DNA of 64,000 bases from Paramecium sonneborni (GCA_905182985.1 CAJJDN010000162.1:158509-222508), one strand, 5' to 3'; positions 35,356 to 48,947 are shown, counted from the stretch's first letter. Notes: generated from the sequence alone by a model not told the origin. A program made the numbers and translations.

Positions 35356-36987
35356 ATGTTAAAATCAAGTCGTTCTTTATCTTCTAGAAAAAATGATAAA
35401 CTTACAAACAAAAGAAATAAATCTGTTTAAGATTAAGGCAGTTATGGAAATTTTTTGGAATTTTAAAAATCGTAGGCAGGAGAGTGTTACAATTAATTTT
35501 TGTATATGTAAGAATTCTTTAATACAAATTTGACATAATTTCCAACTGATGAAGAAATATGTTAGATTTAACATAATCTTCATGTTAGTAGTGGTTTGTT
35601 AAATCATAAGAAGAAGAATTGGACTTTAGAAGAAAAGAAAGTATTAATATGGATAGTGGGTAAATTAAGTCAAGCTTAAGATTTGGATATTAGAGATTTA
35701 CCAGATGAATTTTGGAATGATGTATCTGAAATGATTTATAGGAGAGATCCAGTATAATGTAAATAGAAATGGTCATAATTACAAAAGACAGATTTACAAT
35801 CGAAACCTTTCACTTAAGATGAAGATTAATTATTACTTAATATTATCAACAAATATTAAGAAGGTGAATAAGGATAGAAATGGAGTTTAATTGCAAATGA
35901 ATTAAATTTATAGAGTAAAAATTATCGATCAAGTAAATAATGTAGAGAAAGATGGTTGAATCATCTTAATCCTAAAATTAAAAAGTATATTCAACTTATT
36001 TATTTAGGGATCCTTGGAATGATGATGAAGATTTTAAATTATTAACTTATATTTAAAATTATGGTAGGAAATGGGCAGATATATCTAAATTATTTAATGG
36101 GACTAGAAGCGAAAATAATGTTAAAAATAGATTCAATAGTCTTGTTAAAAGAGAAAAAGATTTAACCCTAAAGTATTTAATTCAGTATATTTAGTTTACA
36201 AAATGGATAAATTGTGACATTATAAGATATATTAGGCAATCTCATTGGATAACAACTTAATAATGAATAAATTTAAGCTATTGAAGTTATCAAAAATAAA
36301 ATTATTTGGAGATAAGGATAATCTAAAAATGATTAAATCATAACAGAATTTAGAAAAAGTTCAATCTCTTAAGATGTTGAAAAAAATGAAAGAATATAAA
36401 TGAAAAGATCTACACTTGTCAAATATGCTGTTGGACATCTAGATGAAGATTCAATTATTTCTGAAGAATTAACCCCTTGTTTAGTTAACATAGAAAAAAG
36501 TATGATTTATTTCTGTTCTAAAGAATATATACTTTAAATTATTAATACTTAAATCCATTAAATCAATAATAATTTAGAAAATTTTAAAAAAGAAATTAGA
36601 ATTTATGATTCTGGACTTAATAATTAAAAAACTTAATTAAGTATTATTAGTGAAATTAATGATTCTAAATTTAGTTCATTTATTTGTGGCGTTGAAGATA
36701 ATTAAAATTCATTTAGCAAACCCATGTTTACTAATTAGAATTCCAATTAAATCTGGAATTTAGATCATTATCTTAATTTATAATCTAATCATTCATCCAA
36801 AATTTTAGAAGAAAAACCTGAACAAACTAAATTTATCTATTTTAATCCAATTGAATCTATTCATTACAAGGCATTTCAAAATATTTAAAAAACATATAGA
36901 TCAGAAAATATTTTGAATAAAAATTCATAAGTCTTGAGAAATATTCCAAAATCTTTGCCTAATTTTATTGCCATCTATACATCATGA
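35356..36987 (+). CDS. Myb/SANT-repeat DNA-binding protein
   Basis: ATG 35356 (MLKSSRSLSSRKNDKLTNKR), only 22 bp after the preceding stop. Introns at 35985-36007 (23 nt) and of 22 nt near 36,175; TGA 36985-36987; about 528 residues. Three Myb-type units follow each other. A divergent one (KKNWTLEEKKVLIWIVGKL) is followed by a second (KPFTQDEDQLLLNII...KWSLIANELN...CRERWLNHLNP) and a third (DPWNDDEDFKLLTYIQNYG, KWADISKLF, NNVKNRFNSLVKRE). Repeats 2 and 3 have the spaced aromatic residues of R2R3 domains. The C-terminal half is Asn/Ser/Lys-rich with no recognised domain. Nuclear transcription factor by family. Confidence 0.88.
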
Positions 36988-37436
36988 ATATACTAATCAT
37001 GATTATATCAATATTATGTTTTATATTAAAATTATTAAAGTGTTACTTTACTTCAATATTCACTTCATTATTAGAGTTTCATTATCATTCATTTTTTTAT
37101 AGTACTATTAATCAAATATGAACATTTTTTCTTTTTACAACATATTTTTAAGAAATATTTATATTAATTCTATCTTTTCAATTTTATTATGTTCTGTTTT
37201 ACTACAGAAAGACATGCCCTTATTTTTGTATAATTTTAGATTACTTTTTTATGAATAAAATGAGGAACTTTAAACCAAAAATTATTTCTCCATCATCTTA
37301 AAACCATCTTTAAGGTACTTCAAAATAGAAATTGAAAAATTATTCTTTCTCAGTATCAAATTTAATGTCCTTATAATTTACTGCTTCAATTTTTATAAAT
37401 TTTTGGCATTTTATTATAATTATATTATATATAATT
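36988..37436. other. Intergenic between convergent genes
   Basis: About 450 bp between the 3' ends of the Myb and importin-like genes. It is AT-rich, and no gene or structured terminator is evident. Confidence 0.5.
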
Positions 37437-38977
37437 TCATAAATATGATAATACATTATTTATCATTGAATATATAGATTGATCTCCATCAAACTTTTCT
37501 AAAATAAAACGTAAATTTTCTTTTTCAGACGGACATATCAATGAGTATTCATTACTTTGCCATGTTTCTTTGTTCAATATTTCTACAATAACTTCAAGAA
37601 TTGCCTATTATAATTCTACATTTTGCAAATGCAAAAATTAAAATACTTTTAAATGTATTTTAGATTAACATAGTTATTGTGTTTATTGAAAATTACCTTT
37701 TTGAAGATATGCACATAAAGTAAAACACGCTTAAATATGTATCTATTCATCTTATGAATTCAATAATTGGATAACATAATTTGTAATATCATTTTATGTA
37801 AATATGATATCATAAAATTATTTGCCTCCACAAAGACAAAATTCTAAGACCCATAAGGCTTAATTTTAAACTAATTTACTATATTATATTAAATATAGAT
37901 TAATTACTTATTTGAACATAGTTTAGTTTTTAATTATTAGACTAATCCATTTTTATTTAGAATTTCAATATGAGCTGGACTTTATGATGCTATTTCTGCT
38001 ATAATTCTTAAAGTCAATTAATCATTATAACCTTCATTCAAAATTGACATCAATTATAAAGCTCCATTAAATTAAAAAATTTGATTAATCTAATTTTGAA
38101 TATCTATATATATTTTATACATATCCATTATGCATTCCTACAAATGTCAAATTAAGCAAAATTTATAATAAATAATTTAATTTATCCAAATTTTTAGTTG
38201 ACAATGCACTACAAATAGGTTTAATAAAGACTTCAACATGTTTTTTACAATCATTATCCTACTTGTACAAATCCTACAATAAAGAGGCAATTAATTGTAG
38301 ATGGAATTCTAGAACATTGTTATCCATTTAATTCTAAATTATGTATTATAAATAAATACATGAAATGCATGACATATACTATGTACAAAAACTTTACTTC
38401 TTAATAATTCTCCTCTTGATTAAAATGTTGTTGATGAATACATCAAAATTTAACCAATTTTAATGAATGTATATGATAATCTACATATATCATCTTATCC
38501 CATTTCTAATGGATAATTTTAGTCGTTTCCTTTGATACAAAATCCTTTTCGAAATATTTCAGATTCTAAAAGTATAAATAATTATGAAAATGCTATAAGC
38601 ATGTCATTAAATTTTGGATAATTACACAAATGTTCATCTGGCAATAATACTAAATTATTTAAATAAGTTAATATATTTTTAAACAAATCCCAATTAGAAT
38701 AGAGTTCATTTAAATTAAGAAATTTACATAACTAAACACCAAGATCATTTTAAACCATTTCAATAATAGGTTTATTTACTTTCTCATTTATTAATACTAA
38801 TAGATCCAATAATTTAATCTTGCCCATATATTGTATTTACTAAGCATAATAATCAGAAATAAGTGTATCAGAATTTGAAACTTTTCTTTTCACATTAAAG
38901 ATTTTTTCTAATTGATTTTTTCTAATTTCACTGTGAAATAGTTCCCTTTTACTTCTTAATAAATCAGTCTCATTCAT
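37437..38977 (-). CDS. Divergent importin-alpha-like armadillo protein
   Basis: ATG 38977; TGA 37437-37439. The N-terminus has the look of an importin-beta-binding segment (LLRSKRELFHSEIRKNQLEK followed by VKRKVSN), the arrangement at the start of importin alpha. Downstream are alpha-helical repeats of armadillo type, e.g. IKLLDLLVLINEKVNKPIIE, LTYLNNLVLLPDEHL and ILNEGYNDQLTLRIIAEIAS followed by SPAHIEILNKNGLV. Several small introns are present and not all were placed. The usual WxxxN residues of cargo-binding repeats are poorly conserved, so it is divergent. A nuclear import adaptor role is inferred. Confidence 0.65.
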
Positions 38978-39123
38978 ACTTAATAAAATAGATTAAATAT
39001 AGAATTAAATTTCTTGATATCCAATTCCTGATCAAATTCAATTTAAATAATCTCTATAGTCATATGAAAAGTGAAGGAATAGTAAATTGATTCATTCTAG
39101 TAACTTGAATAGAAAAATATTTA

Positions 39124-39149
39124 ATATATATATATATATATATATATAT
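39124..39149. repeat. (AT)n microsatellite
   Basis: About 13 uninterrupted AT dinucleotides in the gap upstream of the importin-like gene start. Likely length-variable. Confidence 0.85.
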
Positions 39150-39202
39150 TATGCAGAATATAATGAAATGTTGTTTTATTGATAAATATATACTTATTTG
39201 TT

Positions 39203-39403
39203 TCATTCTTGCTCATGAGTCTAATAGAAGACCTTCTAAGTTGTACGGAAACTATCAATATATCGGACTAAACAATTTGTCATAGCATCTTGATCTTATT
39301 CTGTATATTGACCATTGAATTTTTTCATATCTGGAACAAGTTGGTTAAAACAATTTTTAAATGCTTGACTAACGAATAATTATCCTGATTAGATTGAACT
39401 CAT
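39203..39403 (-). CDS. Small Tim9/Tim10-like protein with incomplete CX3C motifs
   Basis: An intronless 66-codon frame from ATG 39403 (MSSIQSGQLFVSQAFKNCFN) to TGA 39203-39205. Layout F(x)2C...E(x)n C(x)n Y is that of small Tim chaperones of the mitochondrial intermembrane space: KNCFNQLVPDMKKFNG, then TEQDQDAMTNCLVRYIDSFR. Only one cysteine remains at each position, where the family has CX3C pairs, so the two-disulfide structure could not form as usual. It may be a real small Tim variant or an unrelated helical hairpin. It sits between the importin-like and the very large gene on the same strand. Confidence 0.45.
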
Positions 39404-39450
39404 TAATTATTATTATTATTAATTAAAATTATTTATATAAATTAGTATCA

Positions 39451-42400
39451 TCATTATTTTTATTTAAGTACTTCTACTAATCTTTAAAGAGCTTTAAAAA
39501 AATTGCGTGTCTTAATTAGAAATTAAAAATTGGGAGCTACAGATTAAATATAAGTAAAAGTTAATTCTTTTTATTAAAAGTAATCTGTCTTATTTTCAAA
39601 CATGTTTACTATAACTTTATGTTAAGTATGAAATAATTATAATTATAATAAAACAAGATGTTTATTCTTTTTTTTAATTACTTCACTATAAATGTATCCT
39701 TCTCCATCATTCTTTTTATCAGTTTAAAATTGATCTACACTCTCAGTTATAATATATTTTCTTAAAGTATTTGCTGTCTCTTAATGTAATAAGGCTAATT
39801 ATGATAAATTTAAATAGTTTTATGTTTTAATTTTGTATGTTAAATAATGACACATATTGATGATATCAGATATAGATAATTTACTATTCATATAATTAGT
39901 TTAAGATTTAAAAAAACCATCAGCTATAAATAAATTTAATAATTCTCTAAGATTTACTCTTATATCTTTAAAGAAATAATTAGTTAAACAGTAATATCTA
40001 AAATATATATTATAATTAGAAGATGAAGAATAAGGCATTGGATTTAATGGTTTTAAAATATCAGTTCTTTTATTATTTAACGGTTCTAAAAAACATTCCA
40101 CATAAGCTGATCCTAATCTTTCAATTCTAAATTATGCACTACAAATAAATTCCATTATTTAACCATCATAAAAATTTGTATTCAAAATATATCTACTTTT
40201 TGAAAATTTAAATTATTAAGTAACTCTAACATGATTGCTTATAATCAACTTTTCAAATTTCTCTGTCAATTCTCTTTATACCTTATAATTATATCTTGAA
40301 TTTTCCATAGATTATCTCTTCATCAAATGTTCTTTTCCTATTATTTTTATTTTCTAATCCTAAAAATCTTCAAATGTTTCCATTAATCTCTCCATCAATG
40401 TATTAAAATTATTGAAATTTTTATCATGTTCCAAATTTAATAAAAATACTTCATTCAACAATCTATTCCAAATCTATATTTCTATTAATTTTTCATGATT
40501 ATCTTCATAATTATGTAATTTTCTTGTAAAACTTAAAAATTTCATCACATTTTCTGATATTTAATTATTTTAATTTATTGCTTACTTTATTACTTTATTT
40601 TTCAATAATATCTCATTGCTTATCTAAGCAAATCCTACTTTTTATGAAAACTTTTTTTTTTATCTTGCTGATTATAAATCAAAAGGTGATTATTCAGTTT
40701 TTTTTATTAATTTAATCTTCTATATTAAATTCATATCTAATTATGGATGTTTTTTTGAATTTATATAATTTATTTTCTCTTTATTTGATAAATCATTGTA
40801 ATCAGTAAATTAAGAACTATCAATCAAATTAAAAATAAAATGATCTTTAAAATCCATCTCCTAAAAATGTAAAATATTTATATAAGTCATCAATTTCCTT
40901 TTACTTCTTGGAAAGTAATAAAGTATTTAAAACATATCTAAATAAGTATGAGCAAGTATTGTAATAATTACAAATTCCTATTTTAATAATTTAACATTCT
41001 TTAATTCTTTAAATCTCATTTCATTAACTATTTTTTATTTATTTTTTTATTTTATCAAATAAAATTTTTATATATAATGTCCAATTACTCTAAAAATTCT
41101 ATGAACAGTGTTTAAATAATTTTTATCAGTTGTATTTTGATCAAAATTATTTTTTGGAAATTCATTAAATGTACATCTTGTAACTTTTTCATTATAAATC
41201 ACATTGATAGATTATGACCTATTAAAAATTGAATTTAACATATATTTATTTAAATTCACAGGAGAATGATTTTAATTATATTTCATAATTTAAGGCACTC
41301 TATATAAAAATCTCTTATCAAACTTTGTATTTGAAATTATAGCTTTACACCAATTAAATATGATATTAGAATCAAAATACTTTTGAACATCAAATTATAA
41401 TTCTAAATCATATTTATTAAATAATAAAATGTATTTCTTTAATTTTGAATTAAACTCATACAATTCTACACTAACAAATAAATGTTCACTATCATAAAAG
41501 TAAATTTTTTATGAACCTTCTTGTTATTTTTGATCTTACAAATAATAAACTTTAACATGAACATAACACTATTAATTATTCCATAATTTTAATATGTAAA
41601 TATAATCTAATCTATCAAGAAATTACAAAAGTTTTTTTGAATTACTTACTAATAATACTTTTATTTGATGATAATTGGGCAATTATGCTTTTAAATAGTT
41701 ATAAAATTAATGATCTTTTAAATATAAAAATGAAGTAGGAGAATATAAAACACGAATAATTCCTGTTAAGATTTAACTTTTTTAATATTTATTCATTTTT
41801 TAACAATTAGAAATTTAATGAATTAAATGTTAATCATATAAATATAATATGATTGGAGATTGATTTTTTTTGATGTAGATAATCTTCATAAAATTAGTTT
41901 AATGTATAAATAAAAACTTTCTTGAAAACATTTCAAAAGTTTAATATTTATTATAGGTCATAGATTATTTGTGTAAATCACTCCATTAATCCTAAAAATC
42001 AAAAGCATAATCAGTAACTTATTCAATCTTTCTAGCTTCAACTGTAATTCTCATATCAATTTAATTAATATCCTAAAATAACTTATTAAATGGTAACTAT
42101 TAAGCAATTTAATTTTCTTTTTCTCTATTTTCAAATCCTCTTCTAATATCATGTTATTCATTGGGATATACACTATATTTAAAAACACAATCAATTTTAT
42201 TATAAAGACTTTGATGATCCATTTTTTATATAAAATTGTGAGTTTTTGATAAAATGTGAAGATACTTAGGTTAGATTATAATTTTCTTATTTTTAATATC
42301 TAAAGTGAATGCATTTTTTAACACTAGATCAGCTACTTGTGAATATGAACATTATTCAAACAGTATATTTTTGAGAATTTAATCAAAATTACATTATTGA

Positions 42401-44616
42401 ATATCACCATTATTAAATGTAGTTTCTTACAAAGCTTAACCTAATTTACAGAAATCATCTAATTTCATTTTTAATGGTTTAAAAGCACGTTCATTTCTTG
42501 ATTGTATAATATCCTAAGAAAGTTATTTTTCACTCAATTTAAATGATTTATCTCTCTCAAATACAGTTACTTCAATTCTAACTTTGAAATATTCTTATTT
42601 AAATTTCAAATCAAAATGTGAATAATCAACTACAAAAAAATTATTAATAGTTTAAAATCCAGTTCTAACTTAATGTTTTTATGCATTGAATAATAAATCA
42701 TCAAAATGAAATTTACTCTTGAGAGTTAAATGTAGACTTATAAGACAGTATTTACTGATTTAATTACAAATTTAATAGTCATAATGATTTAGAATATCTT
42801 GAATATTGATAGTTGCACATTAGATATAAATAGATTTATGAGATAGATCATATATATCATCTAACATTTAATCTTAAAAAAACATACTATTATTATGAAC
42901 AAAACGAAAAGCTAAAATTTAATTAAGTATGTTTTTATTATTTAAAACAAAACTCTTATATCTAGTAGATAAATCTTATGGTTTTTAATAAATGTTACGT
43001 CTATATTCTAATATCTATTGTTCTAACATTTTTAATTGTAAAATAATATCATGTACAAGAGGTAAATTTAAAATATATTAAGTAGAATCAGACAATAGAG
43101 AACAATCTTAAAATTAAGGTAATAATTCATAAACAGACCCAAAGATTTTTCTAATTCTAACAATTTATGATGTTTAGAGATAATTGAGTATTTCTTTAGT
43201 TTCTACAATAGCATTAATATCTTCATCAGTAATGTTTTTTCTAGAACGTATAGATAAACCTTAGATAAAATTCAATTTATAATTTTTAGCAAATCCATAT
43301 TTAGTTTAATTTAATAAAGCTAATTATCCTTTTAATTCAAGATAACTCATAAGATAATCACGAACAGTTGGCCATACAGTAATACAATTTTATTCTTCAA
43401 TATCTTCTTTTTGTATAGCTCCAATAGGTATATCTAACCGATAAAAATATTGTGATCTACCTTCACCTTTAAAAAATAGTACAATACATGTTCTATCTAA
43501 AGTAATATCAGAATATTAAATTGACCAAACAACAACATTTTTATAAAATATGGATACATATCTAATAACAGGATAATATAATGATTATACTCTCTTAACT
43601 AAATAATCATTAGTTTTTTATATCATTTTTTGAGTTTTAATTCTATCGTAATTTTTAAGTGTATCTGTAACTTTATACAAAGTACAAAATAATCCTAAAG
43701 GATTTGCTACAGGTAATCCAGGTGATGAAAGTGGACTATTATAAGAAGGAGAATTGGCTTTTATAAAATCAATATCATCTAATCTTTTTTTAAGTGCTCT
43801 CACTCTATTAGGATGAACTTTTTAAGTTTTCACTTTTTATTTTGGTTCAATATTTTTCTTATTTAATTTAAAAACTTTTAATCTAAGACAAGCTTAAAGA
43901 AAACGAATACGTTTAAGTACTGGTTCTGAAAATTAAGGTGGTGCTTAAGTTTATTCATAAATAGTTTTTTATTTATTTAAAAAGATTCTTGTTTATTTTC
44001 TCCTTAAAATTAATCCTTCATTTAATCTATGTTATACATTTTTCAATTAAGCTAATTATTCAACATTTCCTTATAGAATTTAAGATATTTATAAGGGTTT
44101 AGATTGTTACATTGTAATTTTATGTAATATTGCTTTATAGTTTAACAGATTAAGGTATTGATTGGCAATTAATCTGGCTAATTTAAAAGATGTAGGTTTA
44201 GAATGTAATTTTCTTAACATTAATGCATTTACCAGAGTAAATATAGAAAATCTTCGATCAATTTTATATTTTTCAGCTAGGTATTCTTGATATTTTTAAG
44301 ATTCAATTATTTTTTTTTTTTCTTATTCTATAGCTTATTGTTCTCTTTGTTTTTTTTATTATTCTAATAGTTTTATTCTTTCTTTTTCTTCTTATTCCTT
44401 TTTTATTTTTTCTTCTTTTTCCATTTTCATTTTTTTAAGTTTTTGATACAATAAGCTTTGTTTTTCTTGATTAAATTTAGGTGGTTGTATGGTTCGAATG
44501 TGTCCATAGTTTTAAACTTAATCCCAAAATACAACAGGATCTGTCTCAGTTTTGACTTTACGATGTTTTGATTTGAGTTATGATAAATCATTTTTAAGTA
44601 TTGATTATTCAAACAT
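39451..44616 (-). CDS. Very large intronless protein of unknown function (1,721 aa)
   Basis: A single uninterrupted frame of 1,722 codons including stop runs from ATG 44616 (MFEQSILKNDLSQLKSKHRK) to TGA 39451-39453; no intron is needed. Residues ~60-120 are a charged coiled coil (KMKMEKEEKIKKEQEEKERI). A Ser/Pro patch (NSPSYNSPLSSPGLPVANPL) lies near residue 270. The remainder appears to be alternating beta and helical blocks rich in Phe, Tyr, Asn, Lys and Ile, for example TFNEFPKNNFDQNT, YSSSSNYNIYFRYYCLTNYF and KDIRVNLRELLNLFIADGFF. There are no convincing membrane spans or signal peptide. I recognise no domain. The length and lack of introns stand out, since most neighbours carry several. 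Confidence 0.85.
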
Positions 44617-44665
44617 TCTTGAAGTTTATGGATTTGTATAACGTGTAGTAGATTATGGAGTATTT

Positions 44666-44926
44666 ATGATAATTCTGAAAGAAACACGTGATTATTATCT
44701 AGAATCACATCTACTAGTTGGTCTAGTTGTTTTTAGTAGATCTAAAGTTGGTATTTTGTGTTTCATTAATAAAATTAACGATGTCTGGAAATCTAACATA
44801 CAACAGCTAATTTTTAGAATAGCAAATGATCAATATAAAGATGACATCGATGATTATTACATAAGAGATCCTAATAAACCATATTCAACTAAATATTTTC
44901 ATAAAACCTCCTTTCATTATAATTAA
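44666..44926 (+). other. Orphan open frame in a short intergenic gap
   Basis: 86 codons from ATG 44666 without TAA, TAG or TGA (MIILKETRDYYLESHLLVGL...), unusual in such AT-rich DNA where even real genes are full of TAA. It lies in the 361-bp gap between two minus-strand genes. If the ciliate code is applied it runs on past 44926. GC is somewhat higher than typical gaps. It could be a young gene, a relic, a retained eliminated element or chance. Confidence 0.25.
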
Positions 44927-44977
44927 ACATTTCAATGTCAGGACAATAATAAATAATGTTATAATGTTATATATATT

Positions 44978-46386
44978 TCATAATAACTTTTCAGGATTTA
45001 AAATGTTATTAGGATCAAATAACTCCTTTAAAGTCTACATGTATTTAAATGTATCTTTGCCTTTTTAAACTTACATATAATGTCTTTTTAATTATCCAAC
45101 TCCATGTTCTGCACTTATTGATCCATACAAATTCTTTGTTAAAGTTATTATTTTTTCTTCAACTCTCTATTATTCCTTATGCATTTCCTCTACACTATCA
45201 AAAATTATATTATAATGAATATTTCCATCTCCTAAATGTCCATAAAATGCATTATAAGGACCTTTTCTTCCATAATAAACTTATTCTGCAAACCATTCAA
45301 ATTTATCAGGTGGTATACTATTATTTATTTATGTTTATATAATATACCTTAAATCATATGTTAAAACATGTCCCATTTTATGTAAATTTTCTGGTACACT
45401 TTCTCTCCATCTCCACATTGTCTACAATTCAGATTCATTCTAATTAAACACTATCTATTCTGTATGTTTCAATAAACGTTCAAAATAATATTCTAATTCT
45501 ATCTATTATCCACAAATCTCTATTAAAACATAATACTTATCCTCTTTAAATTCAAATGGAGCCTTTAATTAACCATTAAATGGTAAACATCTTTTTAAAA
45601 TTCTACCTTCCATCAATTCAAATGCTCCTAATTATTCAAATTATTTAGCTGATCTCAATAAATATATGACTTCATCAAAATCATTTAACTCTAAAAAAAA
45701 TACTTATCTTTATTCTGGTATTGGACTACATAATACATTTGCTTATGTTATAATTCCTAAAGTTCCTTCAGATCCAATAAATAATTATTTCAAATCTGTT
45801 CCTGTATTATCTTTTCTATTCTTATTCATTAAATTCAAAACTTTTCCATTAGGTAATACAACTTCTAAACCCATTACATAATTTCTTAATGGACCATTCC
45901 TTACTACATTTAAACCACCTGCATTTGTTGCTATATTTCCACCTAATTAACATGATCCTCTAGCTCCTAAATCCCAAGGCATTTAATCTATATTAATTTA
46001 ATTCATTCTATACATCTATATGCTTACAAATAATCATTAAGAGATTGCAAAATTACACCAGACTCAGCTGTTACTATAGATGTTGTTGTATCGAATTCTA
46101 AAATGTTATTCATCTTTTTTAAACTTAAGATTAATTCATCTTAAACTGGAGTTGCTCCACCTACAAAACTTGTATTTCCTCCTTATGGTACCACTTTTAT
46201 ATTATTTTAATTGCAAAATTACAAAACTTCACTCACCATCTTTGTTGAAGTAGGAGTGACAGCCAATTCAGACTTTCCTTAATAGAATCTCTACCAATCT
46301 TAATTCAAAGGTTTCAAATCAAATGGATCTGTTATCATATTTTATGATCCCACAATTTACTTGAAAGAATTTAGAAATTTTTTCAT
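44978..46386 (-). CDS. D2HGDH: D-2-hydroxyglutarate dehydrogenase (FAD-linked oxidase)
   Basis: ATG 46386 ([20 protein letters not shown]), TGA 44978-44980. FAD-binding motifs: [16 protein letters not shown], then [34 protein letters not shown] and [13 protein letters not shown]-terminal catalytic-domain motifs: [12 protein letters not shown] (metal/substrate His), SAEHGVGQLKR and [13 protein letters not shown]. Introns include 26 nt near 46,000 and 29 nt near 45,330. It oxidises D-2-hydroxyglutarate to 2-oxoglutarate, passing electrons to ETF, usually in mitochondria. D-lactate dehydrogenase is a close relative, but the HLGDGNIH and PQGGNTxxVGG forms fit D2HGDH best. The leader is basic enough for import, though short. 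Confidence 0.88.
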
Positions 46387-46924
46387 TATTAAATTAAATA
46401 TCCTTTTAATTTCTTAATAATTTATTTTAATTCATTTCACATCCTTTCATTATTTCAAGTTTCTAAAAATTTTACTAAGCCAAATTTCTCTTATTTATCC
46501 TTTCTCTCATCTTTTAGTTATATTTTAATCACACCGAAAACAATATATAAATTTCTATTTACTAAATTTAATAAATAGACATATGATGTTCATATGTTCT
46601 CCCCAATATTATCTACAATTATAAATTTTTGAATGACGAATTATAGTTTAGTATAAACTCAAGATTTTAAAGTTATTATTAATTTATTATCTACAATTAT
46701 ATTTAATTATCGTATAATTTACACTTTCTTGCTAACATGCAATAACCAATTAATTTTTATAAATTTACAGTCAATGTTAATTTAACATTTTTATTCATCC
46801 AATCTTTATTATTTGAATTCATATTGAAAAACCAATCACTTTTCTAAAGACTAATTTATTTTGATATGTAAGATATAGATAAATTTAATTAATTAGTTGC
46901 TTAAATATAATAATTAAGTCATTT
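46387..46924. other. Intergenic, no gene seen
   Basis: About 540 bp of AT-rich DNA upstream of the D2HGDH start and downstream of the EF-hand gene. No coding signal found. Confidence 0.5.
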
Positions 46925-48569
46925 TCATTAATTAAGCATAAATTCATATATTTTAAGTGGAGTATATAATTTAGGTTTAAATGTACATTCTTACATCTCA
47001 TCTTTTTAGTATATTTGATGTTTATGATTACTTACTGAATGATTTTATCTTGTACTGACAATTCTCATTGAATTTTAATTTAATTTAGGCTATATTATCA
47101 TAAAATTGATATACTTAAAACGAATATTCTTCTTGTTAAGTTTTTTATTTACTTGATAATCCTTTCAATAACTTATCTCTATCAACTATTGGCAATGTTT
47201 ATATAAGTCTGTTTGCTGCTTCATAAAATTATTGCTGATTCAACTAAGCATTAATTTATTCCATTTCACATAACAAAGGAGTTAATATTTATAAGATTTC
47301 AGAATTAATTGATGATATTTCTATTTTTTATGCAGAAATGAGTCCATCACTATCTGAATCTAATAAATTAAAGATTTCATAAATAAACTTTTTTTTTTTG
47401 ATTTCATAAATTTGATTTGACTTATCAAGAGATCTTGCTCTTTAATTTTATTAATCCTATCTATCTTATTCTATTAAAAAATGAAATTTATCTTCTTTGA
47501 TTGTTCTCATTTAATACAAATATTCTCCAATAGGTAGATGATCAGCATTACGCTAATATTAAATATATATATTATACAGATATAGGAGGTCTGCATATTT
47601 AAGGATGATATAGTTTTTATCCTGTGCTTTAATCATATTCTTATTATGGATTAATGGCTTCTTTTTTCTTCCTTTATTGAAAAACTGATATTTGCATTCT
47701 TTCTAAGAATGGCATTTCAGTTTTGCTATGTTTTCTTGAACTCTATTGATTTAATAGCTAACTTTATGATTAACTTTCAATATTTTCCATATTACTCATA
47801 CGTTTTACTTTGGATTACATTCCATCATTATATAATCTATCATAAATATTAGATTATGAATTTTTTGATTTTTCCATTAATATTTTTTAACTTCTTCATT
47901 GTTTATATCAATTAATTATACATTTAATTAATATTAGGTCTAAATGAACATTCTTATGTTTCTATTTAGTATCTACTTGTTCTCATTTATTCTTTATGTT
48001 TACTAATATCTTTTCTCATCTACATTAAATAATCTGGCATTGATTGTTTATGTGGTCGCTTTGCTATAAGTTAACTTCTTTCACTAATAAATGGTTTAAA
48101 TGGATATTCTATTTAAGATTATTCCATTTTTCTTTAATCTTACAAACGTCTAATAATCAATATTATACTTACTCTAATTATTCTTTATGTTAAATTCCTT
48201 TCTAATATAAAATATCTCCAGGATTATATTTAATAACTGGTGATGGTATATTTACTCTTTGACTTAATTATTGATTAGCAAATTCAATTTATTTTCTTTA
48301 TTATTTTATTTATGCTTCTTTATGCAATCTATCAAATATATTTTCTTATTATTAAGCTTTATTTATTGTTATTTGTTTCAAATGATGCCAAATTGTTTCC
48401 TCTATCATTGGAATCGCTTCATTTTTTAAATTATGCTAATTAACAAAATCTTATGCTAATTATACAGGATCTGAATCTCTATAAACTTTTAGTGTTTCCT
48501 TTTATATTTTTCTACTTTTACTTATTTTTATTCACCTAAATCAAATACAATTTACAAAATTTCTTCCAT
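46925..48569 (-). CDS. EF-hand protein with repeated F-x-P motifs, likely ciliary/basal body
   Basis: ATG 48569 (MEEILQIVFDLGEQKQ). Introns of 23, 23, 28, 25 and 25 nt were placed to keep a continuous frame to TGA 46925-46927. The N-terminus ETLKVYRDSDPVQLAQDFVN resembles a short domain found at the start of many ciliary proteins. F-P motifs recur: YPFKPFISERS, CSFRPNINQ, YSFQPKLNQ, CTFKPKLYTPL. An EF-hand loop with the canonical D-D-D-G-I-E spacing (LLDSDSDGLISAQKIE) lies at ~47,350. About 500 residues, Q-rich between motifs. Ca2+ binding is expected from the loop; location in cilia is inferred from motif company. Two of the introns use AAG acceptors. Confidence 0.7.
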
Positions 48570-48947
48570 ATTGTTAAAAAATCAAATAAATAATAAATAA
48601 CAATTCAAATTAAGAAATTTTATATCCCATTATTTATATAATAACAATATTATTTCTGCAATCAAAATTAAATCCCTTTAATCATTTTTATTTAATATTT
48701 GGAAGCACTTGAATTCAGCAATAATTAAAATGAATTTGTGACAAATTTAGAAAAAAACCTCGAAAATCTATCTTTAAATCTTTTATATAAATTTCTTAAT
48801 AGATTTAGTTTATTACTTGCACTTTAATAAGTAAAGCAAAAGATTTGAAAAAAACTTTAATCAAATTTCTTATTTCAAGTTAAATTTATTCAAAAAAAAA
48901 GGATATTCTTAATAAAATTAATTAAGTAGTTTTAGCTATTTGATAGG
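48570..48947. other. Intergenic, no gene seen
   Basis: About 380 bp, AT-rich, between the divergent EF-hand gene and a small plus-strand ORF. Confidence 0.5.

Noticed and set aside
39124..39149. (AT)n tract as a telomere or origin element
   Set aside because: It is a simple dinucleotide repeat; no G-rich telomeric repeat or origin signature is present.
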